NCBI GenBank assembly: GCA_026929865.2
Contig: CM049405.1
Span: forward strand, 21,129,501-21,193,500
Origin: Hyperoplus lanceolatus
Lineage: Eukaryota > Chordata > Actinopteri > Uranoscopiformes > Ammodytidae
Reading direction: 5' to 3'
Length of the DNA stretch: 64,000 nucleotides
Shown here: one piece after another, positions 1-15,530 of the stretch
Numbering within the stretch: the stretch's first letter is position 1
Layout: each line of letters starts with the position of its first letter
Translations under genes and position numbers: made by a program
The notes under the pieces: model-generated
Seen by the model: the letters and a program-made list of their open reading frames with translations, nothing else
Databases searched by the model: none
Told to the model about the DNA's origin: nothing

Positions 1-1076
1 GCATAATCTTGACTAAAACAACCAGAATTCATGCAAGGACACTTGGCAAGTTGCACATAGCACACATCTTACTGCATGGGTACTGAGGCCACGCCCCCTA
101 CATGCACTGTGCATTCCTCCATCACATGGGGGGCGATTTACTTTATTTATTGAATGGGTTGGGTCAGACAGATGAGAAATATGTTACACAACATTCATAT
201 TTTTGTTGTTCAGTGAAATGATTGATTGATCATAAAATAATCAAAACTTGATAAAGTTCTACTTACAAAAAAATCTGTTCAAATGTAATGTTTTTTTTTT
301 ATTGTATTAGTGTGCATGGATGTCTGCCTATGACAAAACATAGTGTTTATATGTTTAGATTTATGTTTGGATATGAAAAAAAATATATTTAAATGACCGC
401 CATTTAGTTAATTTCTATAATTCCCAATTTTGAATATACCCGAAATTCCCGAACGAAAGTTCCCGTGGAAAGTTTCCGGAAATTTACCGGAAACTTTCCA
501 CCCCTTTGCAACCCTATTTGTATTATTATTAGACAGTTTGTGTGTTGTAAAAATACATGTAATCACACAATACACGACAACACCTACAATTAAGAGATCA
601 CATGACAAAAATATGTCTTGCATGAATGTACAGTAAAATAGAATAAACACAACTCTGCAGAGTTATCACTGCCATGGCAAAACATTTCTCTAAAGGCTGA
701 AAAAAGATCAAATTGAGTTTTGCACTAATTTTGCTGATGCTCTTTCATAACTTTTCCACTACTGAAAGCTTAATTCTTACAGCATGAGCTTGGATAAATC
801 ACAAACAGGCGACAGAAAAATGCCTTTCTTGGTAAACCACTACTGATTCTACTTGTTATTGATTCATCATTGATTTGGCATTGTTTGCCTTGTTCACACT
901 ACAATGCAAGACTGGTGTTTTGAAATGTAGCCACTTTAGTATACCAAAGGCTCAGTTTTTAAGGTGTGAAAAGCAGTGGCTTAGCGAGGACATGACAGAA
1001 AAGTAGAGTCATAAAAAGAGACAGCAGTGACCATCTGGCTCAGGTCAAAATCCCACAGAGAGTGATGATCACAGTA
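1..1076. other. non-coding, no gene seen
   Basis: AT-rich sequence with no reading frame that looks like protein and no RNA gene that I can recognise. The short open frames here have no family signature. Around 430-510 a run rich in CCCG and GGAAA motifs reads partly as an imperfect inverted repeat, which may be a decayed transposon end; I could not assign it. Confidence 0.6.
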
Positions 1077-1251
<175 letters not shown>

Positions 1252-1586
1252 TCCCCTGCAGTGAAAGGTGATGACCACAGCTGTGTGTTTGACCTCAAAA
1301 CCACAGGAGGCCTCCCTCCTCCAAATCCTCTTCCTTCTTCATGTTCCCCCTTTCCTTCCCCAGATCCTATTTGTTCTTTTTCTCTTCTTCCTTCCCTCTG
1401 TTTTCTTCTTAACTCTAATCTGCCAGTCTGTTCTCTATCGAAAACACACCTTTGGAATACATAAAGTTTACTGAACACACACCATAGGCTGTAAGAAAAA
1501 AAAGGCATTGTGTGAAGCTTAGCGGGGCAGCCATTGTGGCTTCACCTCCTCCATTACTTTGCATCAATTAGCACATCACCTCTAAG

Positions 1587-1587
<1 letters not shown>

Positions 1588-1655
<68 letters not shown>
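1588..1655. repeat. (GT)n microsatellite, 68 bp
   Basis: Pure TG repeat. The 80 bases just before it (1505-1587) are unique-looking, with a homeodomain-type core ATCAATTA, but nothing shows function. Confidence 0.97.
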
Positions 1656-1659
<4 letters not shown>

Positions 1660-3191
1660 GGGGGAAGGGATGTTAAGAATTTCTTTCTTTTCTTAATGTA
1701 TTTCACAGCTTAAGTTTCTTTACAAAATCAAGATTTTACAAAACTACAAAGAGCTCATGAATGTTAATGCATTGTAATACATTAAACTACCTCAAAGTAG
1801 ATATAAGTATATCCTTTTAATTTATTTTTTAGTTGTTTTTTAATTTTGTACTATTGGTTGGACAACACCTATATATATGCTATCTATGGAAAAACACGCA
1901 TTGTCAACTACAGTGAACTATTGCCAACCACAAAATTCCTTATATACAAATCCTGCTTTTACATTAATGCCCGAGTAATAATTGTCTCATTACATATAAA
2001 GAGTGTCACAGGGGAAATATTTCTGTGTTGAGCACTTGCGAGCACCTTTCCTCTGATAATCATAGATTAAAGGTAACAGCAAACAACACCATCAGTGCAA
2101 AGCATGCTATTTTTATATTTTTTTTTCTCAATGCCCTTGTCATGGGGACACTCACCCAGGAACAACTGCTGGCGTAGTAAAAAAAATACCGCTTTTGTCC
2201 AAAGGGGGTGAAAGAATTAAAACAGACTGAAAGTTCCTCGAAGCACCTTTAGGATCTGAATTCTTCCTTCACCACTGTTGCTCAGTACCAAGACAAAATT
2301 AACATTTGGATAAATTGCATGTACAATATTACTTTATCCGGCATTGCCTGACTCTGCTGTTCCATGAACTGCATCTTATTTTTACAGGTACAAAATGCTA
2401 ACGCAGTGTCAGTATGTCAGTATCAGTTTTCTGTTGAATGCTCGCGCTGAGGCAGCCTTGAGTTACAACAGGGCAAAGATGAGAAAAGGTTTGGACAAAG
2501 CATAACCAGCAAGTTTACATACCTACAATAGGTGAATGCACATTTGATCACTGCTGTACTAACTTCCCCCACCCTGCCTTTGGGAAAGCAGATCATATCT
2601 CAACACTCCTGTTCCAAGCATACAAACAAAGACTCAAACAAGACAAACCAGTTCCACATAACTGTCCAGTGTTGGGTGACCACACAGTTGTCACTCTCCA
2701 GGACTGTTTTAGGCTTACGGACATACAGTTTGTTTTAATGGACTCATCTGATGGCAATATCAATATGAACACAGACCCTGTCATAGGTACTGTGACACTG
2801 ATGTGATGAAGCTATATGTGCATGGTCACTTCTCAAAACAAAAATCAAGCATTAGTGGTAAAGCACAATTCAAACTGGAATAGCGTGATGTGATCCACTG
2901 TGTATAGTTCTGGTGATATTACATGGGCCTCAGGTGGTAAGAATTGGTGCTCCTCCTTGATTGAGCACTGGTCTGCTCCTAAGCACTGTTGTGCACCAAG
3001 CCTCTGCTGTGCATAATGTTCACTTCTTCTTTTTCAGGAGAGAAAGTTGAGCATGGACCCGACTGTTATGACAAACCTTTACAGACGCACCATTGAGAGC
3101 ATTCCATCTGATTGCATCTTTGGTTTGGCAGCTCTTTGCTCACAACAGCAAGGCCCTACAGAGAGTGGTTACAACAGCAGAGCAGACGGCT

Positions 3192-3193
<2 letters not shown>
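1656..3193. other. non-coding, no gene seen
   Basis: Mixed AT-rich DNA. The frames at 1846-2031 and 2532-2738 have no recognisable family, no supporting codon structure and no neighbours that would make them exons. No RNA gene or transposon boundary was recognised. Confidence 0.55.
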
Positions 3194-3245
<52 letters not shown>

Positions 3246-3246
3246 A
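3194..3246. repeat. (CA)n microsatellite, 53 bp
   Basis: AC repeat with one AAA interruption near its right end. The overlapping three-frame ORFs come from the repeat. Confidence 0.97.
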
Positions 3247-4326
3247 GTATGGAGGGCCAAAATGATAATCATGGTCCTTTACCACCCAGTGCACAAACTG
3301 TTTACCCTGATGCCATCTGGCAGATGGTATCAGTATCAGAGCAAAAACCTGCAGGTTGGCAGACAGTTTTCTACCTTCACTCCTTAATAAGGCTCTCTTA
3401 CACGTAGCATTGACTTACTTATAGGACTCATCTGACAGTGAGTACTTTATGCTGCTACTTATTCAGCATTTGCCATCATTTAAACATGCAAAGTGAATTA
3501 ATGTTAATATAACATGTTCATTTAAAGTCATGTGCAATTATCGCTCTGTGTAATATTTGAGAATATTCTGTTCTATGTAGTAGACTACTAGTACTTGAAC
3601 ATATGATTGCATCTTTACATCTACTTTACTTTTTTACATTTTGATCATCTCAACTTTTAATTTTAAGCCATGCTTAACTTTAGGGAGGGCTGCTACTTTG
3701 TTTCGGCCTGAGATATCTCAACATCTTTCAGATAAACTGCCATGAAATTCTTCACAGACGTCAATGGTGCCCAGAGGATTAAACCTAATCACTTTGATGA
3801 TCCCATGACCTTTCATCCAGGGCTGTCATCAGATCAAAATTCAACTTCGTCCAATTCAGAGTGGAACACAATTCCAGAAAAAAAAATGACATTGACACAA
3901 ACCTCAGCTTTACTCAGTGGTTACTGCTATCTAACATGGAAGCATTTTAAAATGATAAACTAAGATACATGACCATGTTACAAACCATATCTTCTCAACC
4001 ACAGCATGTTAGCATTGTAAATTGAGCATTTCTTAGAGTGATCAGTCAGCCTCAGTCCACAGATCTGTGTCAGAAGCATAAAAACAAAAAGACATGACTT
4101 ATACTCACACCATGCTAACCTTGACATTGCATTTGATGTGATTTTAAGTTTCCTTGCCCATGCAACACTTTGAGTGTAATTTACTGCTGTGTTTTTAATG
4201 GCCACATGACAAGCGCCCGTATGGAGTTTTTGTCCGAGTAGTTGAGATGTCAGCCTGTGAGCTTCCTGCTGCCCGCCACTGGACCGAGCACACACTCTGC
4301 TGGTCCAAATAAACTGTTCTTTCATC

Positions 4327-4328
<2 letters not shown>
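3247..4328. other. non-coding, no gene seen
   Basis: No credible gene. The region from 3680 to 3960 has ordinary composition and one open frame (3742-3963) that resembles no family I know. Confidence 0.55.
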
Positions 4329-4400
<72 letters not shown>

Positions 4401-4408
4401 TGTTTGTG
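4329..4408. repeat. (GT)n microsatellite, 80 bp
   Basis: TG repeat with a TAT and a TTT interruption near its right end. A pyrimidine-rich stretch (4470-4500) follows it. Confidence 0.97.
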
Positions 4409-4637
4409 AGTAGTCCAGTACTGTGGGCTCTCTGTGTTGCACTGACAGACACAAACCAGCTGCCTGCATTCCTCTCTCTCTCCCTCCCTCTCTCTCTGCT
4501 AACTTCTTAAGGTCTATCTCCCATCCCCCCATTCAGTCCCACACATACTTCTATAATGCTATATATATACTAACCCCTAATGCAGACACACGTGGACACT
4601 CTTTCTGTCTCTCTCACACAAACATAATCACGCGCAC

Positions 4638-4769
<132 letters not shown>

Positions 4770-6382
4770 GACAGACAAGGAAAGCAGGCAGGAGAAAGCT
4801 CTATGAAGAAACGTGAAGTGAATGGAACATTAGAATTAGTCTTTTTTCATATGTTACACCATTCACAGCAAGCTTTAAAGCTGCCATTTTCCACACCCCT
4901 CACTCATCCAGATGTGATGTCATCTCTCCTTAGTCCGAGGTAACTCACTTTCCCACTATGTTTCAGCATGTTGGCTGCTGTTGCCTGCTATTTCTCCGTT
5001 CCTCCATTGTTGTTGCCATGACTACCTCTCTCTGCGGCTGCTGGCCTCACCTTGATAACATACTTCTTTCTATTTACCTTGAGTTTTTGGTTGTGGAGTT
5101 GCTGTCTATTTATGTGGGGAGTTAGATTCTGCAACTCTCATATACTCATACATTACACTGTAATACAATTTGTTCTTGTATTTCAAACCTGTCTTATTCT
5201 TGTTTTTATTTTCTATTCTTTTGGTATTATAACGATAATTGTTATATTTAATATTTAAATACATTTTTATATTGGGTTTCTTTCATGCTTTAGGTAAAGC
5301 AGTTTCACTCGCCTTATTGTTGAAACGGAGAAGCCTATACAAAAAAACGTGCGTTTCCTTGAACACTAACAAAGCATGCCCTTTTAAGTTGATATGGCGG
5401 TCATGTTAGGCAGCAGTTGCTTAATTATACATCCAGCAGATATTGACCAATAAACATTAGTATTCATTTGGAGTGGGGTTTGTGTCCATCGGATGAATGC
5501 AAGTACAATAGGCTATAGCCACTCTCCTTTTATCTCTGCTTTGCTATATACCAATTTCTCAGGGAAACTCTCGTTTTTTTTAGTGGCTTGATGCTTCATG
5601 TTCGTTAGATAGTTGCCAACTGTGTCTGACAGTCATTTAGTGTAGGGTAGGGATGGCACAGTTTTATCAGAGCGTTTTCACTGAAAACTGCTGCCTGTTG
5701 TGACCAGAAACTAGGGTGAACTAAAACAGTAAAGATTGCAGGCCAGACAGCTTAACAATGAGCTGAAAGTCGAGTCAGGTCAATTTTAGTTTATTTAGTC
5801 CCAAACAGCTCCGCCAAGCTTAGGGGAGCTCTAGAGTCGGATTAAAAGTCTTTGTGGGTTTGTCACTGAAAGAAACATATAAATCATCATGTGAATTCCT
5901 GTTACTGTAATATTTAAATGTTCCCTATAGCTGCTTTAATCTGAAGTAACCAGACTCATAGCGGAAATAAATACGGATTTAAAATGTCAAAGCTAACACC
6001 CTTTGCAATTATATTAAAACAGTACATAGCAGTACAAAGTGCCACAGCAACTGAATAAACAAAAGATGTGCTTTAAAAGGCCTCAAAAACACTTAATGCT
6101 GGTCAGACCGACTTTGTCAGCCAACATCTCTTCTGTAATCCGTCTTCAAATCTGAAAACCTCCTCCGACCAAACAAAATAAGCTTGTGTTTTTCCACCTC
6201 TATCCACATCTAAATAGTTGTTCAGTATTGGGTTTCACACAGTGGCTCAAATACTTTGCATGGCGGTCACGCTTCTGGCTACCCTTGAACTGAGCAAGCA
6301 CAGTCCAAACCATCAGAATCTTTGCTGTTGTGTTTATTTCACCTTGGTCTACTGTAAATCTAGACTGTCGTTTGTGTAACAC

Positions 6383-6388
<6 letters not shown>
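4770..6388. other. non-coding, no gene seen
   Basis: AT-rich sequence with no gene. The 5052-5258 frame is hydrophobic, but only because the DNA is T-rich; it has no receptor motif and no good start context. Confidence 0.55.

Positions 6389-6433
<45 letters not shown>
6389..6433. repeat. (CT)n microsatellite, 45 bp
   Basis: TC repeat ending in TCTAG. The pyrimidine run followed by AG looks like a 3' splice site, and an imperfect hairpin lies just after it (6436-6513). Confidence 0.95.
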
Positions 6434-6434
<1 letters not shown>

Positions 6435-6961
6435 GCAGATGTCCAGCTGCAGCAGACCACAGTCCAAACAGTGAATGCCTGTCTGGAAGTCTGCTGGACT
6501 GCCCACATCTGCCTGACCACTGCAGATACTATCTACATAAGTACACACACACAAACAAACAGCTACAGTTTAAGATGATGAAGAGCGCCCATTTGACCTG
6601 GTGCGGCGACTGACTGCTGCGTCTTACACCGCAGGGAGGAACGAAAAGTGTGAGTGATGGATCAAAGTCATTTCAAGCCCACTTAACTGAACATTTGAAT
6701 AAAGTGTATGTGTTTTCATGCTTTACCTTGTGTCAGTAAATGGGTGAAAATGTTACAGTCTTCATGGCAGCCATGGTCAGTCTGGTTTTAAGAGGTTTAA
6801 CCATCAAACTCTGAATAAATTGACTGCATGAAAACAGCAACGATTATCTTCTTAATTACTGGTCGTCAAACATTGGCCTGCAGTCATCAACCAGACTCCT
6901 GCTCCAAATGTAAACCAATGCCATTTCTAAAGCAAAATCTATGAGCATTTGTTATAAAATA

Positions 6962-6993
6962 CAAAATGAAATAAAATAAAATAAAATAAAATA
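6962..6993. repeat. short (AAAAT)n repeat
   Basis: Several tandem AAAAT units, slightly imperfect at the left edge. Confidence 0.85.
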
Positions 6994-9635
6994 GCCATGT
7001 CAGTATAAATACTAATAATGTCTAAGTAAATCCCAGATTTGCATGGATGTCAAGGGTTCTTTCTCACAAAAAGTAACTGCCACCCACAATTTTCATGTGA
7101 TAAACTGGTGTTTTTGATTTTATCCTCCATCAAATTTTAGCAGGATCGCATTGTGATGTATGATACGTTTTTTATATAATTTAATCTTGATTAAAAACAA
7201 ACCAAAAAATACGTAATTGACGTTTTTGTTTTACACATATAAGGACTTTGGTCTTACATAATGCATTTGTAATTTGGTATATATTTGCCATGGTGGGATT
7301 TATTATTATTTTATTTATTTGAAAACATTGAATATATAATGATGTTATGAGCCATATCAGCCATTTCTTGATTTGTTGCCTGGTGGGCTCATTGATCATA
7401 GCTCTCACATCCCCAAAAACCCATCCACTCACCCGTCTATCTATCAATACTTGCTTCCATCCTTCCGTAGTATCTCATATCACTAGTTTTGCAGGTTGTG
7501 ACACCCACATAGTGATTTTTCCAATGCTCTCCTGGGAAATCATTGTACTCACACCATTCTTAATCAATTTCTTTAATAGCCAAACCCTGATGAAGTTAGT
7601 TTATTAACGTGAAAAGACGCCTGTTGGAAAAGCTTACAGCCAGTTAACAAGCAGACACCTTATTGTCATGCTTCCGGTGGACCAACCTCCACCGCTTTTG
7701 CTAATCAATATGATCTGCTTTTCAGTAATCAACATATTGCTGCTGAGTGTGATGAGATTGAGGTCAGTGTACATTGATCATAATAGAACATAGGATGAGT
7801 TTACGGACTGAAAACAACACAGCTGCTAATTAGATGTCCCTGCTTCACCATGCCAATAAGGTTTTAGACATATTTAATTAAAAAAAGTCATGTATCTGCC
7901 TGAATTTGTAAAACAGGCCTCTTAAAGCTGGTCATAAAGTTTTCCTTGTAAATCATTTTTTACTGTTAAAGTATTATTTCGTCTTTCTACCCTCTAATTT
8001 GATTGCGCAGAGTTTAAACAGACTGGAAACATTGATATATGCAAAAGGACAAAATCATGCAACACATGGCCTCTGCAGGTAAACAGTAGATGTCCTGGAA
8101 GTCCAAGATGCATGCTGTCAAAAAGTGTGGACACCCCAGGCAAACTCCCCTTCAACCCCATATTTTAATGGGTTTTGAAAGAGCCCGAAGCATGTCCCAG
8201 AATTCCATTTGTGAGAGCCGAGATACACATCTGTCTTTTTTTGTTTTTGTTATGGCCATAGCAGCATTAATCTCAATCAGCTCAGATTTTTGTGTTGATT
8301 TCTCTGGCCTATGTGCTAAAAAATAATAAAAAATAAAGCAAAAAGACATGTTGACAAGGCATGTGATCCTTGCTATGATAACAGTATAGTCACACTTAAT
8401 GACTTGATTTGGATATTAAAATTGAGATCTGGTGCCATGATAACACAAGAAGAATTTAGTTAATCAGTGAATATGAGCATTTTGTCTTGACTGTATTGTA
8501 GGTTTCTGTATGTGTGTCTCGTATTTGTTCAATCTAGTTTCTTTATGGGGTTGTAGTTGATGAGAGAAATAACTCTAGGTATCTGCAAATCTAGTTGATT
8601 TCATGATTTTTGCAGAATTTTACCTAGTGGAATAATGTTAAAGGGGCCCAGAACTTTGGGCATTGAGCATGTCATTTTGATTTGTTTAGGTGCTGAATGA
8701 GACAAAGTAGTCCCTGACTGTCTCAGAAAGTTCAGCCTAGCCCTATAGTCTTTATAGCACTAAGGTCAACCACAAGCAGCACAAAGACTCTTTAGGACTA
8801 TAGGAATGATGTTTTGCCTGAATCAGTTTTTAGATGTATATCTGTTTGGTGTCTGTCTAAACTCTTTTTTGTTGCCATTTCAACCTCATCTGTCTTCTTT
8901 TTTTGTGAGCCAGTTTACAGCTGGGAACTCCTCTGACTTTTCCTTTTGGCTTGGCTTCCCTTCCTGCTCCCTCTCCTTCTCTTTCTCCCCCTGCCCTCTT
9001 CGACCTTCTCTCTTCTTCCTGTCCCTTCCCCCACCCCAACCTACTCCCACCCTCTTTTGTCCCAATTGGGGTAGAAACACACCAAATGCAGCAGGGCCCC
9101 AGCAGGAACCTCCCGCACCTCCCACACTTGGTCGCCTGTGGGACGATCGATCATGCTGTCAATCCAAATTACCGCTGCTTTGACTGTTTGTTAGTCCCAC
9201 AGAGCGATACAAATCAGTTCAAGAGCAGCATCTGACTGTTTGCAATGAAACCCCTTTAAGCAGCATACAGCAACAGGTACTTGCGGTACTTGCTGTGGTA
9301 GACTGGTTAACAGGCTGGCATCCATTTGGGTTTTATGTAGTAGTTAGCTCTCTGTGCTGCAATGTGTTTACATGTCCTGCACACAGAGAGGGACTGTGAG
9401 TGTGGGGATTCTGTGAGGAGATACAGAGAGCTCAGCTTCACAGCTGCACACTAAATTTCTGCGCCCGTCAAAAAGCTTTGAACTAAATAGACATAAACAC
9501 AGCATAAAATAGAGGGGGAAATCAATTAATGGAACAATAGGGTTTATGCTGTTGTTATATTAAAAAAACATGGATTTTGTACAAGCTTAGACATATTTTC
9601 TTAAATCTGCCAAACTCTACCTGTAACTGTTTTAA
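6994..9635. other. non-coding; pyrimidine-rich tract inside
   Basis: No gene recognised. From about 8935 to 9060 the plus strand is strongly pyrimidine-rich and gives long proline/serine-rich frames that I treat as composition artefacts. The 150 bases after it (9130-9280) have balanced composition and lie about 2 kb upstream of fzd7. They could be a regulatory element, but I have no direct evidence. Confidence 0.45.
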
Positions 9636-10029
9636 TTAAACCTGCAGTGTGTAGAATTTTGGGTTTTATTTCCTAGCAGACTTTGTAGAAAATAATTATA
9701 CTATCCATAAGTACGTCTAATTTAGTGCATAAAAGCTGTTTTTTTTTTTTTAGAATTATAATTTTTTCCCTTAGAAAGGGTCTCATATATGTCCATATTT
9801 CTCTACACCTTGGACCAAGGCCTTAGCACCGCCATGTTGGAAGCGTCATAGTTGGAATGTCATCAGGTGCATTGTTTATAATTTAGAATTGTTCTTGTCC
9901 TTGAAGGCCACTGTAGCTTCTGTTGTTATTCAAAAGGGGTGGGGTTACCCAGGGAGCGTTGCATTCTAGAACTTTCTAGAATTTTCAAGAATTTTCTTGA
10001 TGATGTCATATTACACAATGCACCTTTAA
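9636..10029. mobile_element. MITE with TTAA termini
   Basis: A 394-bp segment bounded by TTAAACCTGCAGTGTG on the left and CACAATGCACCTTTAA on the right. The two ends are imperfect inverted repeats of about 19 bases and both finish in TTAA. TTAA target duplication is typical of piggyBac-like and Kolobok DNA transposons, so this is probably a non-autonomous member of such a family. It has no coding capacity. The superfamily is inferred from the ends only. Confidence 0.65.
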
Positions 10030-10765
10030 GCTATATTGTACTTTCACCCATTTCACTTTAATTTTGGCCATTCTACATTGCTGTCTAAATGGTTCAATGG
10101 TCTTGGCTCTTTATCAGCTTGTTGTGTATTTGATGTATTTATTTGTGTGCCAAGAGGAGCAATCTTTACTTTGGTTGTATGCATGACAATGGGACTTCAT
10201 TGTTAATGAATTGCCATTTGTAAACAATAATGATTTGAAAGGCATACACATATGAGATGTGTGCAGACTATGTTCATGCACCTTATTTAAAATGTCCACT
10301 GTTTCCTATAATCCATAGACTTTGTGCTGTTCTCTTCTCGACCAAAGCAACACACTATAGGCCTATTTGAGCAAAAGTTAACTTAAAAATACATTTTAAC
10401 ACTGCACTCATAGGCTGTTCTAGCACAGTTTGTTTTTCAATAAATAGGACATGAGCATAACTCGTTCAATATCAATAGAGCCTACCACAAAAAATGAATC
10501 CCAAGAAGAATTTGACAAATGTGTTTATGTGATGCTATCCTTTTTCTTTTCTTTTTCTTTAGGTTCTTTTTTCTTTCTTTTTATGTAGGCCAATGCCAAA
10601 AGGTACGCTAAAACATTGTAGCCTACACCACCATCTACGGCCTATGACATTTACATTTTCCTGAAAATCGCAAATACGTTCAAGTTTTTTTCTGAAATCC
10701 TTACTAGAAAAATGGAAATCTCTGGTGTAATGTAATTACTGTAACACATTGTCTCCGATAGGGAG
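10030..10765. other. non-coding upstream of fzd7
   Basis: AT-rich spacer between the MITE and the fzd7 promoter region. It includes a T-rich tract near 10540-10580. No gene was seen. Confidence 0.5.
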
Positions 10766-10990
10766 TAAAGGCCAATCATGAACGAGTGCTGTAGGAAAAC
10801 AAACGCTAGGATTGGCTGAGACGCGGCCTCGGTTTCAAGGCGCCCTGCGTTTTGTCGGAGGGTCTTGTGAATGGAGGGGGCGCCTGGAAACCGGTGGAAT
10901 CTGCACGGAGTGAGGAGAGCGAGCCTCTGGACTTCCAACCGCTCAGCATTTGAACCGTCGCTCTGTGTGAAGTCAAGTCGAAAAACGATG
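10766..10990 (+). promoter_or_regulatory. probable fzd7 promoter region
   Basis: Here the sequence changes from AT-rich to GC- and CpG-richer DNA. It holds a CCAAT box (10772-10776) and an inverted CCAAT box (ATTGG, 10811-10815) within 45 bases. No clear TATA box is visible. Paired CCAAT boxes at the edge of a CpG-richer stretch are usual for developmental genes. The transcription start is not determined and I place it roughly within or just after this interval. Confidence 0.45.
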
Positions 10991-11219
10991 GAAATTTAAG
11001 CCATTTTAAGCTCCAAATGCTCCTTCTTTTGCGCTAAAGCGACAACGCTCGAGTGTTTGACGCGCCGGAGAAATTTGGTTGTGCATTACTTCAAGAAAAT
11101 GGAACTTTAGGCGCTATTTTCGCCGGATCGGGAGTGAGAGTGGACTGCTTGGAGTCACTTACAAAGACCATTAAGAAGTCATGACACGACGAACGTTTCA
11201 CTTGGATTTATCTTCATAA
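10988..11219 (+). promoter_or_regulatory. four short upstream ORFs in the fzd7 leader
   Basis: The presumed 5' UTR contains four ATG codons before the main start, and each opens a tiny frame that closes before the gene. They lie at 10988-10999 (3 codons), 11017-11037 (6 codons), 11099-11110 (3 codons) and 11181-11219 (12 codons). No further ATG occurs until the coding start at 11380. Upstream ORFs of this kind generally lower translation of the main frame. Whether all four are transcribed depends on the unmapped start site. Confidence 0.5.
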
Positions 11220-11379
11220 AAACGAAGAAAAGACGATTACGACCATTCCCAGTCGATTTATTCGGACTACAAGCCAAGTGTTGCGACACTTACTGCAGAT
11301 TTTCTTCGCTTTTCGACCGTTTTCAAGTCGCCCTACTTGGATCAAAGTTTTTTCCAACCCTCCCCCCTCCTCCTCAACT

Positions 11380-13086
11380 ATGGCGGCGGCCAGGTCCACC
11401 ACTGGCTCTGTGTTGCTGCGGATCATGTGGCTGGTGTACGGGCTGTCCTTCCCAGCCTCTTCTGCTCAGAATTACAACAGCGAGAGCGGCATATCCATTC
11501 CGGAACACGGCTTTTGCCAGCCCATCTCCATCCCGCTTTGCACCGACATCGCCTACAACCAGACCATCATGCCGAACCTCCTGGGCCACACGAACCAGGA
11601 GGACGCCGGACTGGAAGTACACCAGTTCTACCCGCTGGTGAAGGTCCAGTGCTCTGCGGACTTAAAGTTCTTCCTCTGCTCCATGTACGCGCCGGTGTGC
11701 ACGGTGCTGGAGCAGGCCATCCCCCCGTGTCGCTCCCTGTGTGAGCGTGCACGGCAGGGATGTGAAGCCCTGATGAATAAATTCGGCTTCCAGTGGCCCG
11801 AGCGGCTCCGCTGCGAGGCTTTCCCCGTCCACGGAGCCGGCGAGATCTGCGTGGGCCAGAACACGTCCGAACCCAGCAGCCCGGCCTCCTCGTCTTCCCC
11901 GTATGCTCCCGAAGCAATGACCCTTCCCCCGAACATGGGCCGACCCAACCAACGCCCGCCCTCGCACAACCAGGGAAACCAGTTCTCCTGTCCTCTGCAG
12001 CTGGAGGTGCCGACCTACCTGGGCTACAAATTCATGGGGGTGAAGGACTGCGGTGCCCCATGTGAGCCCACCAAACCCACAGGGATCATGTATTTCCGGG
12101 AGGACGAGGTCAAATTCGGCCGTTTGTGGGTCGGTATCTGGTCCATCCTGTGCTGTGTGAGCACCTTATTCACGGTGCTGACATATCTAGTGGACATGAG
12201 GCGATTCAGATACCCCGAGAGGCCCATCATCTTCTTGTCCGGCTGCTATTTCATGGTGGCGGTGGCATACGCCGCCGGATTTTTCCTGGAGGACAAAGTG
12301 GTGTGTGTGGACAAATTCAAGGACGAGGGCTATAGGACTGTGGCTCAAGGGACCAAGAAGGAGGGCTGCACCATCCTCTTCATGGTATTGTACTTTTTCG
12401 GCATGGCCAGCTCCATCTGGTGGGTGATTTTGTCCCTGACCTGGTTCCTCTCTGCCGGCATGAAGTGGGGCCACGAGGCCATTGAAGCCAACTCCCAGTA
12501 CTTCCACCTGGCTGCGTGGGCTGTCCCTGCCATCAAGACCATCACCATCCTCGCCATGGGCCAGGTGGACGGCGACGTGCTGACGGGCGTGTGCTTCGTG
12601 GGCATCTTTAATGTGGACTCCCTCCGAGGCTTTGTACTGGCTCCTCTTTTCGTCTACCTGTTCATCGGCACGTCCTTCCTATTGGCCGGCTTCGTGTCCC
12701 TCTTCCGGATCCGCACCATCATGAAGCACGACGGCACTAAGACGGAGAAGCTGGAGAGGCTGATGGTTCGCATAGGCGTGTTCAGCGTACTCTACACGGT
12801 ACCGGCCACCATAGTAATAGCATGTTACTTCTATGAGCAAGCCTTCCGGGAGCACTGGGAGCGCACCTGGCACATGCAGACCTGCAAGCGCTTCGCCGTG
12901 CCCTGTCCGGCTCACAACTTCGCCCCCATGACCCCGGACTTCACCGTGTTCATGATCAAATACCTGATGACCATGATCGTCGGGATCACCTCGGGTTTCT
13001 GGGTCTGGTCCGGGAAGACCCTCCAGTCGTGGCGGAGTTTCTACAAGCGCCTTAGCAACGGTAACCATGGAGAGACCACGGTGTAA
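11380..13086 (+). CDS. fzd7: Frizzled-7 type Wnt receptor, single exon
   Basis: Seven-pass receptor that binds Wnt ligands at the cell surface and signals through Dishevelled to the beta-catenin and planar polarity pathways. The protein is 568 residues, against about 574 in mammals. Visible parts: a signal peptide (about 1-29); a cysteine-rich Fz domain from about residue 41, with the conserved stretch [17 protein letters not shown] and an N-glycosylation site (N60-Q-T); a serine/proline linker; seven membrane segments; the Dishevelled-binding KTLQSW (546-551); and a C-terminal PDZ ligand [18 protein letters not shown] after the Fz domain and [11 protein letters not shown] in the last extracellular loop fit FZD7 better than FZD1 or FZD2. 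The ETTV end, where mammalian FZD7 has ETAV, is the main point in favour of FZD1/2. I chose ATG 11380 because it has A at -3 and G at +4 and is followed by a signal peptide. The open frame runs upstream to 11278 but has no ATG there. Which teleost copy (7a or 7b) is not decided. Confidence 0.93.
   Translation: MAAARSTTGSVLLRIMWLVYGLSFPASSAQNYNSESGISIPEHGFCQPISIPLCTDIAYNQTIMPNLLGHTNQEDAGLEVHQFYPLVKVQCSADLKFFLCSMYAPVCTVLEQAIPPCRSLCERARQGCEALMNKFGFQWPERLRCEAFPVHGAGEICVGQNTSEPSSPASSSSPYAPEAMTLPPNMGRPNQRPPSHNQGNQFSCPLQLEVPTYLGYKFMGVKDCGAPCEPTKPTGIMYFREDEVKFGRLWVGIWSILCCVSTLFTVLTYLVDMRRFRYPERPIIFLSGCYFMVAVAYAAGFFLEDKVVCVDKFKDEGYRTVAQGTKKEGCTILFMVLYFFGMASSIWWVILSLTWFLSAGMKWGHEAIEANSQYFHLAAWAVPAIKTITILAMGQVDGDVLTGVCFVGIFNVDSLRGFVLAPLFVYLFIGTSFLLAGFVSLFRIRTIMKHDGTKTEKLERLMVRIGVFSVLYTVPATIVIACYFYEQAFREHWERTWHMQTCKRFAVPCPAHNFAPMTPDFTVFMIKYLMTMIVGITSGFWVWSGKTLQSWRSFYKRLSNGNHGETTV

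Positions 13087-15530
<2,444 letters not shown>

Noticed and set aside
8806-9235. Proline/serine-rich secreted protein
   Set aside because: The composition follows from a pyrimidine-rich DNA tract, and several frames are open there at once. No family pattern.
11278-11379. N-terminal extension of Frizzled-7 by 34 codons
   Set aside because: The extended frame opens with GTG, not ATG. The ATG at 11380 has a strong context and is directly followed by a signal peptide.
11567-12605. Open frames on the minus strand across fzd7
   Set aside because: They are mirror frames of a GC-rich, highly conserved coding region and show no protein family.
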